DNA from: Diphasiastrum complanatum
Taxonomy: Eukaryota > Streptophyta > Lycopodiopsida > Lycopodiales > Lycopodiaceae
DNA length: 64,000 nt
Direction of reading: 5' to 3'
Assembly: GCA_029204225.1 (NCBI GenBank)
Contig: CM055108.1
Span: forward strand, 12,523,955 to 12,587,954
The notes beneath the pieces were generated by a model. The model saw nothing but the letters and a program-made list of their open reading frames with translations. It was not told the DNA's origin and ran no database searches. This document shows, in pieces, positions 55,503-64,000 of this stretch (its first letter is position 1; each line of letters begins with the position of its first letter). Both the position numbers and the translations under genes were made by a program.

Positions 55503-55725
55503 ATGGAAAGACAAAGATGGAGAAGAAGATGATTCATCTCATCCGTCTACCTCCAAGTACAAGAAGAAAAGAGTCAAGTGTTTCTTTTGTGGCAAAAAGA
55601 GACACTATGTCACTAAGTGCTTCAAGAAGAAGAATCAAGACAATCAAGCCAACATTACCAAAGAACATCCATTTGCAAATGAAGGAGAAGGATAATTCAT
55701 GGTGTCAAGTTTCTCCTCTACACCC
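55503..55725 (+). pseudogene. copia gag zinc-knuckle fragment
   Basis: In frame from WKDKDGEEDDSSHPST to KKRVKCFFCGKKRHYVTKCF (CCHC knuckle complete) and NQANITKEHPFANEGEG. It differs from the gag of elements 1-5, so it is another copia lineage. It is cut by element 4 at 55726. Confidence 0.65.
55721..55725 (+). repeat. Target-site duplication, left (element 4)
   Basis: CACCC, exactly repeated at 61559-61563. Confidence 0.95.
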
Positions 55726-56384
55726 TGTGAAAAATACAGATCCTAAGTGGATCTAAACTCCAAGATCATTGGCTTGAATGCTTGCACTCCAAACTACATA
55801 AGCTAGGAATTGGCAACACATTCTATGCTACCTAGAATGCAAAGAACTTGATCAAAAAGCATTTATCACAAATGGAAACTTCCATAAACATCAAGTGCGG
55901 CCCAAAATAGCATTATACAGTCCATAATACATCAGCCTACCACTTTTGGAAAGCACCTAAGATCATACACAATAGCTTGAAGACAATACGTGTACACAAC
56001 AATGCTCTCAATGGAGGAAGAAACAATGACAATGATCTATTGATCTCAATGAAGCATACAAAAGGTTTCTCCAACCTGTTCTCCACGACTTCCCTACTAT
56101 TTATGGATGAGGAAGATGACTCTCTCTCCTCTCTCTAGAAGGTACTTGACCCTAGATATTCCCTATATAGGAAAAATAGCTAAAAATGGCTTATATGACC
56201 AAAATACATCAAAATGGTCTCATTTTGAAGGGTATGAAGTTTGACACTTCATCATACTGAAAAAATACAGTAAATAAAAACATTGTGGCCTGGTTCACAC
56301 GTGTGAAACTCCAGAACCAAAACTATTTACAATTTTAGCCAATTTAGGCCTCAAACTAGCTAGGAAATGTTGACAATTTTCACA
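55726..56384 (-). repeat. 3' LTR of copia element 4
   Basis: 659 bases on the plus strand from TGTGAAAAATAC to TTTTCACA, including a 4-base insertion near 55990. G-box palindrome TTCACACGTGTGAA at 56294-56307. Confidence 0.95.
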
Positions 56385-56872
56385 CTCCCTCTTCAACATT
56401 GGATGCTAGTTTCAACATAGTCTTTGAGCACATTCCAAGATTAGATCTATGCATTAAATATAGGTCCTTTCCCAATGGTTTGGTGAAGATATCAGCCACA
56501 CACTCCTTTGAAGAGACATGTTGAAGCTCCACCTCTTTGGCAATGACTTGATCTCTCACAAAATGGTGAGCAATCTCAATGTGCTTGCTCCTTGCATGAA
56601 AAACAGGATTGCTTGCCAAGCTTTGGGCTGAAAGGTTATCACAAAGTATGATTGGAGTCTTCTCTGGTTCCAGCAAGTGAAGATCCAATAACATCCTCTT
56701 GATCCAAAGAATCTCCTTGGTGCATGTTGTTAATGCCTTGTACTCGGCTTCGGTGGAAGATAGAGAGATAGTTGGTTGCTTCTTTGATAGCCATGAGACC
56801 ACTCCATCTCCAAGATAGATTGCAAAGGCACTTGTTGACTTCCTATCCATTTGATCACCTGCAAAATCTGAA
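56380..56872 (-). pseudogene. copia element 4 RNase H, out of frame after deletion
   Basis: Same residues as the element 3 RNase H (DSDFAGDQMDRKSTS to DIFTKPLGKD), again one register away from the upstream frame. It ends within the LTR border. Confidence 0.88.
56385..56394 (-). promoter_or_regulatory. Polypurine tract of copia element 4
   Basis: CTCCCTCTTC on the plus strand (GAAGAGGGAG on the minus) adjoins the 3' LTR. Confidence 0.9.
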
Positions 56873-59731
56873 TCAACTCCTTGGTGCTTGCTTTAGCCCA
56901 TACAAACTCTTTTGGAGATAGCACACATGATTAGGCTCATCATGTGAAACATAGCCCTCGGGTTGCTCCATGTAAATATCTTCTTCAAGATCACCATTCA
57001 AGAAGGCATTAGTAACATCCATTTGCCACATATCCCAATCATAAAGAGTTGCAAGAGAGATTAGGATTCGAATAGTTACCATCTTTGCCACGGGTGCAAA
57101 GGTCTCATCATAGTCAATACCATATTCTTGAGCATACCCCTTTGCCACCAACCTTGCCTTGTACTTGTTGATTGATCCATCTTGATTTGTCTTGATCTTG
57201 AAGATCCACTTACAACCAATTGCCTTCTTGTCCTTTGGAAGCTTTACCAACCTCCATGTGTTGCTTTTGATGAGTGCTTGATGCTCATGATCCATGGCTT
57301 GGATCCATTCCTTCTTTTGAATTGCTTCACCTACACAAGTTGGTTCATCAAAAGAGGTAAGAAAAGCAAAGTTAGAGTTGTCCACCACTTGCTTTCCTTT
57401 TTCATCATAGGTTAGCCTTGATGGCTTAGCCCTTTGCCTTTGAGTCTTCCTTGAAGTTTGCTTTGGAGTGGCATCTCCATCTTCATCCAAGACATCTTGC
57501 ACATCATGATGATTAGTAGGCACATCAACATCAACATCAACAACATTGGAAACATTCTCTTCATGAAAGATGACATCCCTACTTATGACAACTTTCTTTG
57601 TAGAAGGAATGTACACTTTGTAATCCTTGCTTACTTCACTATAGCCAACAAACACACCCTTCTTTGATGAAGGATCTTCTTTAGTTCTATCATCAAGTGT
57701 GATATTGACAAAACATGTACATCCAAAGATCCTACAATGCTTGACACTCGGCCTTCTACCATAAAGAACCTCATGAGGAGTTTTACCATCCAAGGAAGCA
57801 CTTGTCCATCTATTACATAGATAGTTAGCACATGCTAAAGCTTCCCCCCAAAAAGACTTAGCAAGATTAGCATGTAGTCTCATTGCCTTGGCACATTCAC
57901 AAAGGGTTCTATTCTTCCTCTCGGCCACTCCATTCTGTTGTGGAGTCCTAGGACTAGACATCTCCCTCTTAATCCCATGTGCTATACAAAAGTCTTTGAA
58001 CCTATTTGAGGTGTATTCCCCTCCATTATCAGATCTTAAGCATTTGATCTTTGTATTGAATTGGTTTTCCATTTCATTCTTGAACTTGACAAATGCAGCA
58101 AACACTTCATCCTTACTTTTAAGAAGATAGATCCAAGTATACCTACTAAAGTCATCAATGAAAGTTGCATACATCTTTGCCCCACCATTGCTAGTTGTAC
58201 TAGAAGAATGAATATCAGAATGCACAAGTTGAAAAGCTTCTTTAGATCTAGAAGTAGATCTAGAATAAGCAAGTCTATGAGATTTGGACAAGGCACAATG
58301 TTCACAAACACTATTGTTTGCAACAAGACTTTTAGGGAGACCAAGAACAAGCTCTTTCTTTGCCATTACCTCCAAAGATTTGAAGTTGGGATGGCCCAAC
58401 CTCTTGTGCCAAACTTCTTGGTTTGTCAATTGCTCCCTAGCCATACATCCTTCATGATTAGAGATCACACATGCATCAAGCTTGAAAAGTTTACCATGCC
58501 TCCTACCTTGAGCAATCAAGGATCCACATTTACTTATCAAACATGCATCTCCAATGAACTCCACATCAAGTCCTTTGTCAATCATTTGACTTACACTAAG
58601 CAAATTCTTAGTGATTGAAGGAATGTACAAAACATTTTCAAGATTTGCTTTCCTATTTGTTGAAAGGGAAATAGGAATAGTGCCTATGCCTTTGATGTCA
58701 CATTGACCATCATTTGCAGTGTAGATGATGTTACCTTCTCCCTCATAAGACAATAAGGATGTAAAGTATTCCTTATGTCTTGTCATGTGAGATGAGGCTC
58801 CACTATCAATCCACCAAGGATCATTATCATCTATGTTGGCTAACAAACTTGAAGTCATAACAAGTGATTCACATGTGTTATGTTCTTCCTCATCTATTGT
58901 AAGATTTCCTTGCCTCTCTCCTTGCTCTCTTTTCTTCTTATAACATTCATTTGCAAAATGACCTTTTATCCCACAATAAAAGCACTTGAACTTTGACTTA
59001 TTGTTCTTAGTAGAAGAGGAAGAGGAAGAGTGATCATCATGATCAAAGTTACCACCTTTGGACCATTTCCCTTTGCCTTTACCTTTGCCCTTGAATTTGC
59101 CTTTTGTGAAGAAAGCCTCTTCACCTCCACCTTGCAAGGATGCACCATCAAGCTTTGATTGCAACCTATGTTCTTCAGCCAATAAGATTTCTTGCAAGTC
59201 AACCACACTTGGCAAGACTCTTTGAATGGCAAAACTTTGCACAAGGTTAGCATGTTCATTTAGCAAACCATTCAACATAACTTGGACTATTTCACCATCT
59301 TTTATGTTCTCATCAATGCATGCTAAATCATCACTTAGGGACTTAACTCTCAAGATAAATGCATGAGCACTTTCACCCTCTCTTTGCCTACTAGAAAATA
59401 TTTGTCTCCTTAGGGTCAATACCCTAGATGTGGACTTTGATTCAAAGAGCTTCTTTAAGGCATTCCATGCCTCACTTGCACTTTGACACTTTCCAACTTC
59501 CTTGAGAAGTTCATTTGTAACATTCATTTTAATGATATGAAGAGCCCTTTTGGCCTTCTTATCAAACCTTTGTTTCTCTTGAAGTGTGAGAGGTCTCTCT
59601 TCAATTTCTGCAACTATGTCCATGAGTTCATTCAACTCAAGTAAGGACTCCATCCTCACTTTCCAAGTAGAGTAGTTTGATGAACTCAACCTTTCACTAG
59701 ACTCTAGCATGATCCCACCATTGGAAGCCAT
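56873..59731 (-). CDS. copia element 4 gag-protease-integrase-RT(partial) polyprotein
   Basis: The 952-codon frame is identical to that of element 3 except Ala to Asp in VFVGYSEVSKDYKVY. Gag, CCHC knuckle, protease DSGA, the integrase HHCC zinc domain and D,D,E triad (35-residue spacing) are intact. RT stops at LKQAPRS before YVDD. Start chosen as in element 3 (MASNGGIMLE), just after the long leader. The single amino-acid change lies at a conserved Ala next to the KVYIPS motif. Confidence 0.95.
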   Translation of the reverse strand: MASNGGIMLESSERLSSSNYSTWKVRMESLLELNELMDIVAEIEERPLTLQEKQRFDKKAKRALHIIKMNVTNELLKEVGKCQSASEAWNALKKLFESKSTSRVLTLRRQIFSSRQREGESAHAFILRVKSLSDDLACIDENIKDGEIVQVMLNGLLNEHANLVQSFAIQRVLPSVVDLQEILLAEEHRLQSKLDGASLQGGGEEAFFTKGKFKGKGKGKGKWSKGGNFDHDDHSSSSSSTKNNKSKFKCFYCGIKGHFANECYKKKREQGERQGNLTIDEEEHNTCESLVMTSSLLANIDDNDPWWIDSGASSHMTRHKEYFTSLLSYEGEGNIIYTANDGQCDIKGIGTIPISLSTNRKANLENVLYIPSITKNLLSVSQMIDKGLDVEFIGDACLISKCGSLIAQGRRHGKLFKLDACVISNHEGCMAREQLTNQEVWHKRLGHPNFKSLEVMAKKELVLGLPKSLVANNSVCEHCALSKSHRLAYSRSTSRSKEAFQLVHSDIHSSSTTSNGGAKMYATFIDDFSRYTWIYLLKSKDEVFAAFVKFKNEMENQFNTKIKCLRSDNGGEYTSNRFKDFCIAHGIKREMSSPRTPQQNGVAERKNRTLCECAKAMRLHANLAKSFWGEALACANYLCNRWTSASLDGKTPHEVLYGRRPSVKHCRIFGCTCFVNITLDDRTKEDPSSKKGVFVGYSEVSKDYKVYIPSTKKVVISRDVIFHEENVSNVVDVDVDVPTNHHDVQDVLDEDGDATPKQTSRKTQRQRAKPSRLTYDEKGKQVVDNSNFAFLTSFDEPTCVGEAIQKKEWIQAMDHEHQALIKSNTWRLVKLPKDKKAIGCKWIFKIKTNQDGSINKYKARLVAKGYAQEYGIDYDETFAPVAKMVTIRILISLATLYDWDMWQMDVTNAFLNGDLEEDIYMEQPEGYVSHDEPNHVCYLQKSLYGLKQAPRS

Positions 59732-60891
59732 GATTCTAATGTTTCTTCAACTTTTAGGTTTTGTCCTAAAGCACTTAGCACTCACTTTTCTCTCAACAAA
59801 TGATAGATAAAGAGATCTATGAAGATTTAGGACCCTAAAACACTTCTATCTTGAACCTAGATGGTTTCCAAGCATAGAAAGGAAGATTGAAACACATGCA
59901 ACACTTTGCACACACTAAGAATGGATTACAAAATCAAACCAACCTGAACACACTCTTGCTTAAGCTCTCAAACTTTCCAGCAAGTGACCAAATCAAGTTA
60001 TGGTGTGAAGAGTTACTTGCATTCTTAGAAAATACCCAAAACTAGGATGCCAAGATTACCTAGTAATGAACAAACTTGATCAACATATGATCAACACACT
60101 AAGATATTGATTCAACCTGTAAAACCACATGTAAACCACACTTCTAAAAGTTTATAAACTCCAGCAAGTGATAAATACAAGATTTAGAGGTGAATGAATG
60201 AGCACACTTAGTGAATCACAAGACTAGCTTCACTATCTTGTCAAATCTTGGTGTTTAGATGTAGATCTAAGATCACTTCACATGAGAATGTTCCTCAACC
60301 TGTTAAGAACCTGAAAACACACTTGCATAATGGTTAACACCTTCCAGCAAATGCTCCAATCAAATTACATAAGGAGAGTTACTTACATGCTCAACAAAGT
60401 ACACCAAAATTTATGCCAAAATTGATGACAATCTTTACAATATGCTCTTCACAATGGAGCTTGCAATATGTTCACCCAAAAAAGGGGATCTTTCATCCAA
60501 ATGGGAGCTTTGCTCAGCCTTTAGGAGAATTACAACTCACTCAAAAGAGCATTTGTCATCCACTTAAGGAGAAGTTTCATCCACTTAAGGAGAGTGTTCA
60601 TCCAAGAATGGAGATTGTCAACAATAGGATTGAAAAGAACATTGTTAGTATTGAATATGCACAAGCCTCACAATCACAAATGATTAGGTGTTATGATCTG
60701 ATCCAAAATAGTTTCTTTTCAGCCTCTGATCTTCAATAGACCTGAAATATGCTTTTGATCCACAAGTTCAACTCACAAAACAAAGGTTAGTAAGATTTGA
60801 TCAACAAAGCAATGCAAAATCATGCTAGAACTTGATCAAACATCCAAATATCACCAAAAATGGAATACTTACTGTAAATAGAAGCCAACCA
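59732..60891 (-). other. Long leader of copia element 4
   Basis: Non-coding, matching the element 3 leader. A 108-codon plus-strand frame over it is antisense and also exists, inverted, in element 3; no protein signal. Confidence 0.7.
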
Positions 60892-60903
60892 GCTCTGATA
60901 CCA
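60892..60903 (-). promoter_or_regulatory. Primer-binding site of copia element 4
   Basis: GCTCTGATACCA (minus strand TGGTATCAGAGC) adjoining the 5' LTR at 60904. Confidence 0.93.
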
Positions 60904-61558
60904 TGTGAAAAATACAGATCCTAAGTGGATCTAAACTCCAAGATCATTGGCTTGAATGCTTGCACTCCAAACTACATAAGCTAGGAATTGGCAACACATT
61001 CTATGCTACCTAGAATGCAAAGAACTTGATCAAAAAACATTTATCACAAATGGAAACTTCCATAAACATCAAGTGCGGCCCAAAATAGCATTATACAGTC
61101 CATAATACATCAGCCTACCACTTTTGGAAAGCACCTAAGATCATACACAATAGCTTGAAGACAATACACACAACAATGCTCTCAATGGAGGAAGAAACAA
61201 TGACAATGATCTATTGATCTCAATGAAGCATACAAAAGGTTTCTCCAACCTGTTCTCCACGACTTCCCTACTATTTATGGATGAGGAAGATGACTCTCTC
61301 TCCTCTCTCTAGAAGGTACTTGACCCTAGATATTCCCTATATAGGAAAAATAGCTAAAAATGGCTTATATGACCAAAATACATCAAAATGGTCTCATTTT
61401 GAAGGGTATGAAGTTTGACACTTCATCATACTGAAAAAATACAGTAAATAAAAACATTGTGGCCTGGTTCACACGTGTGAAACTCCAGAACCAAAACTAT
61501 TTACAATTTTAGCCAATTTAGGCCTCAAACTAGCTAGGAAATGTTGACAATTTTCACA
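60904..61558 (-). repeat. 5' LTR of copia element 4
   Basis: 655 bases, same length as both LTRs of element 3. G-box palindrome at 61468-61481. TSD CACCC follows at 61559. Confidence 0.95.
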
Positions 61559-61563
61559 CACCC

Positions 61564-62415
61564 TTCAATGATGTATCTTGTCTGACATGTAGACTCTGTA
61601 GTATGACGAATTGTTGTCATAACCTACCAAAAATCCTTGCTCGGCTTTCTCATCAATCTTCTTTCGAAGCTTATCAGGAATATGTGCATAAGCTGCACAA
61701 CCAAAGATTCTGACGTGAGACAGATTGGTAGCTCATGTGGTGTCATGTGTGGGACACCAGACTTGCTTGTTCTATTCTGGATGTATGCAGCTGTAGCTTC
61801 TGCTTTAGTCCACAATGCCCTTGGAGCCTTCGAGTAGGCCATCATGCATCTGGCTGCTTCCATCAGGGTCTTGTCCTTTCATTCAGCAACACCATTGTGC
61901 TGTAGTGTGTAGGCTACAATTCTTTTGTGAATGATGTCACGATCATTGCAGAAGTCAGTGAAGCGAGTTGAGATGTATTCGCCACCTTGATCTGTTCTGA
62001 TCTGCTTCACTTTGCTGCCTGTACATGTCTCAGCCCAATTCACATATTCTGTGAATTTATCAAGTGATTCAAATTTATTCTGAATAAAATACACTCTGGC
62101 AAATCTGCTATAATCATCAATGAAGGTTATATAATATTTTGAACCTCCTACTGAGATCACGTTGAATGGTCCACAGATGTTAGAATGCACTAGCTCCAGA
62201 ATCTTAGTCGTTCTGTGGGAGTCTTTGACGAATGGTGTGCGTGAAATCTTGTCCTTCAAACATGCATCACAAGTGGTCAAACTAGTTGCATTCGAGATGC
62301 TGACCTCTGTTATTGCTCCATGATGGCTTGCTTGGTAAAGTGCCATTGAGTTCATGTGGCAGAGTCTCCTGTGCCACAGAGATTCTGGCTGATCATCATG
62401 AGTCTGATGCACCAG
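61564..62415 (-). pseudogene. copia integrase fragment, another lineage
   Basis: Minus strand: ESLWHRRLCHMNSMALYQ, TTCDACLKDKISRTPF (zinc Cys pair), LELVHSNICGPFNVISVGGS (first catalytic Asp is Asn), QIRTDQGGEYISTRF (second Asp), LQHNGVAE (Glu), then after a frameshift near 61865 EAARCMMAYSKAPRALWTKA, AAYIQNRTSKSG and VGYDNNSSYYRVYM. It stops before RT. The lineage differs from elements 1-5 in sequence. Confidence 0.75.
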
Positions 62416-62419
62416 AGAA

Positions 62420-62790
62420 TATCTTGATCATAAAGATGATTCTTACCAGGCCCTCTACGGCAACAAAGAAAAATCCAAGAAGCAATTTAAGCCTAAGAGG
62501 GAGTCAAATCAAATGTAGGATCGTGACCAACAAGAGCAACTGGAAGAGCAAAGGGAGGTCGAAACAACAAGGTCCAGACAATAAGACTTGCGTGAGATGC
62601 AGAAGAGACGGACATACAGTAGATACATGTTGGCTCAATCCCAAGATGGAGTATATCCATTGCCATAAGAAGGGTCACGCAGCCATGGATTGCCTCCAGA
62701 ACCTGAGAAACAAATTAGCACAAAACAGACAGGAGAACAACAATAGTTCATCGTATGTTGAGGAGCCTGAGAGCTCAAAAATGGGCGAAG
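62420..62790 (+). pseudogene. copia gag fragment with two zinc knuckles
   Basis: Plus-strand frame with basic KSKGRSKQQGPDNKTCVRCR, knuckle CVRCRRDGHTVDTC, and a second knuckle whose first Cys is Tyr (YIHCHKKGHAAMDC), then NRQENNNSSSYVEEPE. Double-knuckle gag occurs in some plant copia lineages. It is joined head-to-head to the integrase fragment on its left and to element 5 gag on its right. Confidence 0.55.
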
Positions 62791-62819
62791 AAAGAACAAA
62801 CAGAAATTGTTCGACCGCC

Positions 62820-64000
62820 AATGCTGTTACACCCAGACAGTCATGGGATGTGCTTGGAACAAGGAGAGCACATTCAGACGTACATGACCAGAATCAAGAT
62901 AATGAGGGATGAACTGCATTTTATTGGTGAGTGCATACGTGATGTGGAGCTGGTGCACAATGCATTGTGTGGCATTGCAGAACTCTATCAGATGTTTGTG
63001 AGCGGAATAGCATCAAGAGAAAGATTTCCAACCTTTGATGAGATCATATGAGCCTTGATGCACGAAGAACAACGGCGAGAAATGGTGAAAGTTAGACATC
63101 AAATTACTGACGATCAAGCACTTGTGACATGCCAAAAACAAGGCAAGAGCAAGGGCATGAAAAAGTCTAAACAACAATTTGCCAAGACTTTGTGGTAAAA
63201 AGGGCCATGGAAGAGTGAATGTCGCAAATTCCTGGCGGAACAAGACAAGGGGAAACCAAAACAAGCAGGTAACCTTGTCAATGAGGGTGAGATTGAAGAC
63301 TATAGCATCTTCATATCTACATTGTCATCTAATCAAGATGATCAAGCATGGTATATTTATTCAGGAGCCACAAGACACATGACAGGTAACAAGAATTGGT
63401 TTAGTAGCTTGAAAGTGTTGGATATTGGAACGTCCGTTTCACAAGCAAATGGTGATGTGTGCAAGATCAAGGGGATAGGCACCATTTCAATCCAACTACC
63501 TGATGAAAAAAGCAGGATGATTAGGGAGGTACTTTACGTACCGAATTTGAAGAAAAATCTACTTTTTGTTGGAGTCATTACTGATCAAAAGTTGAAAGTA
63601 GAATTTGCCCATGATCATTGCTTTGTGAAGGATGTGAACCAAAAGTTCAAAGTTATTGCGGATGGAGTAAGGGAGCCCAATACTAAATTGTACATGTTGA
63701 ATGCTACAATTAAGGGACAACATGGACTCATATCATCCATTCCATCGCAAACTGAGTTGTGGCATAAGAGGCTTGGTTACTTGAACTTAGGATGCCTCAG
63801 TTTGATGATAAAATTGGAGATGGTAACGAGATTGCCTACTATAGAAGACCACTTGAAATCGATGTGCGAATTATGTCTATATGGGAGGCAGCATCGAGAG
63901 AAGTTCAATAAAGGTGGTTTTGCAGGGGCAAAGAACATCCGAGATTTGATCCACACAAATTTATGCGGGCCTATGAGGATTATGTCCTTAGGTAAATCCT
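62820..64000 (+). mobile_element. Ty1/copia element 5, partial, runs off window
   Basis: From EQGEHIQTYMTRIKIMRDEL and FIGECIRDVELVHNALCGIA (UBN2-type gag) through a damaged knuckle (PWKSEC), EGEIEDYSIFISTLSS, protease with YSGATRHMT (catalytic Asp of DSGA replaced), LYVPNLKKNLLFVGVI, GAG-pre-integrase ELWHKRLGYLNLGCLSL with CELCLYGRQHREKF, and the integrase start LIHTNLCGPMRIMSLG. No 5' LTR. Stops at ~63050 and ~63197. Copies of this family also form 9557-10253. Confidence 0.75.

Larger units (their letters stand above)
50870..55509. repeat. Segmental duplication, copy C of RING + LINE + copia-1 block
   Basis: Collinear with 1-5692. Relative to copy A it lacks about 980 bases: GATTCCATTC joins directly to ATTAAAGAAGC near 52948, at a short ATTC match. 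On the right, similarity ends after CTTCTTGTGGCAAGATGGA (~55509), where an unrelated copia gag begins. Confidence 0.8.
52949..55509 (+). mobile_element. Ty1/copia element 1, second copy, RT-less
   Basis: No LTR or gag start (deleted). The gag frame 53015-53554 is longer than in the first copy because the T-run slip is absent; it includes knuckle CFYCGIKGPFSSEC with the same His to Pro change. Then protease with DSGA restored in the sequence FDSGATSHMT (53554-54024), broken integrase (RSENGGEY; a TAG at ~54417), KKCVFVGYSEVSKAYKIY and the non-pol segment from ~54990. Stops are frequent. No RT or RNase H. Confidence 0.8.
55726..61558 (-). mobile_element. Ty1/copia element 4, young, RT-deleted, inverted
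   Basis: Complete 5833-base insertion on the minus strand: 3' LTR 55726-56384, 5' LTR 60904-61558, TSD CACCC. Internal sequence is almost the same as element 3; the 952-codon frame differs at one residue (SKDYK for SKAYK). It has the same RT deletion at the same base. LTRs differ by one base (AAAGC/AAAAC) and a 4-base insertion (GTGT) in the 3' LTR. Both copies thus moved after the RT deletion arose. Confidence 0.97.

Noticed and set aside
57182-60739. Plus-strand frames of 66-185 codons inside element 4, and their mirror images in element 3
   Set aside because: They are antisense shadows of the gag-pol frame or the leader; their identity in both elements only reflects element identity.
1-64000. 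CRISPR arrays, bacterial operons, ribosome-binding sites, riboswitches
   Set aside because: The sequence is plant nuclear repeat DNA; no regularly spaced repeats or prokaryotic gene layout.

Overview
The window is plant nuclear DNA from a repeat-rich, probably large genome. It is AT-rich and has almost no intact host genes. It holds Ty1/copia elements with an initiator-Met-tRNA-type primer site (TGGTATCAGAGC), Ty3/gypsy pol, a Mutator-like (MULE) transposon with GT-AG introns, a LINE tail, a broken RING-H2 gene of the XERICO/RHA type present three times, and a broken NF-YB gene. The species is not resolved. No intact single-copy host gene, rRNA, tRNA or CRISPR array was seen.

Layout. 1-5.7 kb: a RING-H2 pseudogene, a LINE 3' fragment and degenerate copia element 1. 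This block is repeated at 50.87-55.5 kb. 5.96-9.5 kb: a minus-strand copia (Z) with gag-protease joined almost directly to RNase H. 9.56-11.05 kb: a copia fragment fused to a gypsy RT fragment. 11.05-11.9 kb: a copia LTR plus leader. 12.485-18.231 kb: copia element 2, with target-site duplication (TSD) TTCCC, inserted into an unidentified minus-strand coiled-coil coding relic (12.05-12.48 and 18.23-19.9 kb). 21.8-23.1 kb: relics of unknown type. 23.4-34.76 kb: a MULE with a spliced, stop-ridden transposase gene on the minus strand and a divergent second gene on the plus strand. 35.25-44.2 kb: minus-strand gypsy pol, split by copia element 3 (38.077-43.905 kb, TSD TTGGC). 44.2-48.55 kb: unassigned coding relics and an NF-YB pseudogene. 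49.17-52.6 kb: a large inverted repeat whose arms each carry a RING-H2 pseudogene. 52.7-55.5 kb: second copy of the LINE plus copia-1 block. 55.726-61.558 kb: copia element 4 (TSD CACCC), nearly identical to element 3 but inverted. 61.56-64.0 kb: a mosaic of copia fragments that runs off the window.

The most striking pattern is that all five copia copies of the main clade (1, Z, 2, 3, 4) lack the catalytic core of reverse transcriptase. Elements 3 and 4 are recent insertions, with LTR pairs differing at one or two places and exact TSDs. Their gag-protease-integrase frame is open, yet RT stops after the LKQAPR motif and rejoins at RNase H. They look like a non-autonomous family mobilised by RT supplied in trans. 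In elements 1 and 2 the missing RT is replaced by a shared ~0.9 kb non-pol segment of unknown origin. Insertion order can be read in two places: gypsy before copia 3, and the coiled-coil relic before copia 2.
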